From positions 1 through 64,000 of the forward strand of contig NZ_JAUSTY010000004.1 of assembly GCF_030813115.1 (NCBI RefSeq): a stretch of DNA of 64,000 nucleotides. Reading direction: 5' to 3'. The notes under the pieces are model-generated. The model was given only the letters and a program-made list of their open reading frames with translations, did not search any database and was not told the origin of the DNA. Made by a program: the position numbers and the translations under genes. Positions 63,675 to 64,000 of the stretch are shown one piece after another (the stretch's first letter is position 1; each line of letters starts with the position of its first letter). This DNA comes from Bacillus horti. Its GTDB lineage: Bacteria > Bacillota > Bacilli > Caldalkalibacillales > JCM-10596.

Positions 63675-64000
63675 CGTTAGATCTCCTCTCAACTTAGACA
63701 TAATATAAGTCCACAATAAAACTATATCAGATTATATTTCGTTAAGCTAAATTTTTTTCTGATCTCAGAAAAAAATTTTTTCCAAAAATATTGTAGAACC
63801 TTATAATCTACTTTTTAATCTAATTCATGAACAAAGTAGCTTATTCTAGGTTTTGCCTTGTTTGTGTTGGGAATTGAGCTTATCGTTTTGTATTTTGATC
63901 ACTCTCTTTTTTCACATTATCACCTGTACTTAATTATCATTAGCACTCATTACATGAAATAGGATTTAGATTCACATTAAATTTTGACACTTACTACTTG
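63675..64000. other. Non-coding stretch upstream of pepF with a long palindrome
   Basis: No gene is visible. It is AT rich and contains an inverted repeat (arms 63749-63762 and 63765-63778, centre TC) of about 14 bp per arm, with TTTTTTTCTGA/TCAGAAAAAAA at its core. A TATAAT-like element on the minus strand lies between it and pepF (near 63732-63737), but I see no convincing -35. Confidence 0.4.

Overview
The window is a chromosomal segment of a low-GC, endospore-forming member of the Bacillales. Supporting genes are the prkA-yhbH-spoVR sporulation trio, an alpha/beta-type small acid-soluble spore protein, four YheC/YheD-type spore-coat ATP-grasp proteins and the ykuU/ykuV pair. The genus cannot be fixed from the sequence alone. 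A BCCT transporter and an alginate-type uronate locus would suit a saline, alkaline or algal-polymer habitat, but that is inference.

Region 1 (1-17040) is the tail-fibre, lysis and regulatory end of a prophage or phage-tail-like particle. Eleven co-directional plus-strand genes encode modular structural proteins: an 18-residue repeat protein cut by the window edge, a concanavalin-like protein, a jelly-roll-like protein, LamG, discoidin plus Fn3, GLUG beta-helix and a DNRLRE protein flanked by short beta-strand repeats. A terminator separates these from a lysis cassette (membrane/coiled-coil protein, PGRP-type amidase, holin-like protein). Converging on it from the minus strand is an operon with two small unknown genes, a 3D-domain protein, a coiled-coil protein and a sigma-70-family factor; the last three appear to use CTG/TTG starts. 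No head, terminase, integrase or att sequence lies in the window. The layout resembles the right end of PBSX-like elements.

Region 2 (17300-43900) is core chromosome: prkA-yhbH-spoVR, a SASP, a VrrA/YqfQ-like protein and a Tyr/Pro/His-rich protein, a TrxB-like flavoprotein, ykuU-ykuV (peroxiredoxin and thioredoxin-like partner), a Crh-like HPr homologue with no His15, M20 and S9 peptidases, a nitrilase-family amidase, a GH73 glucosaminidase, a GNAT protein, four overlapping YheC/D genes divergent from yheB, a gamma-glutamylcyclotransferase, an aldehyde dehydrogenase, psd, bioY with a probable BirA operator, a TerC-family protein and a dimeric dUTPase.

Region 3 (44000-59900) follows a YuiH-type molybdoenzyme gene and is an uronate/alginate utilisation locus. 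It has a KduD-type dehydrogenase, an oligosaccharide ABC importer (SBP and two permeases, no ATPase), a YesN/YesM-type two-component system, KdgF, KduI, a DUF624 membrane protein, a second SDR, a PL15-like oligoalginate lyase and a secreted F5/8C plus beta-helix lyase candidate. Three cre-like sites sit at three of its transcription units, which suggests CcpA repression. The inferred flow is: secreted lyase to oligosaccharides, ABC import, PL15 to unsaturated monomers, KdgF ring opening, then KduI/KduD or SDR reduction to KDG. KDG kinase and KDPG aldolase are not in the window.

Region 4 (59900-64000) holds a BCCT transporter and an M3 oligoendopeptidase F, both on the minus strand.
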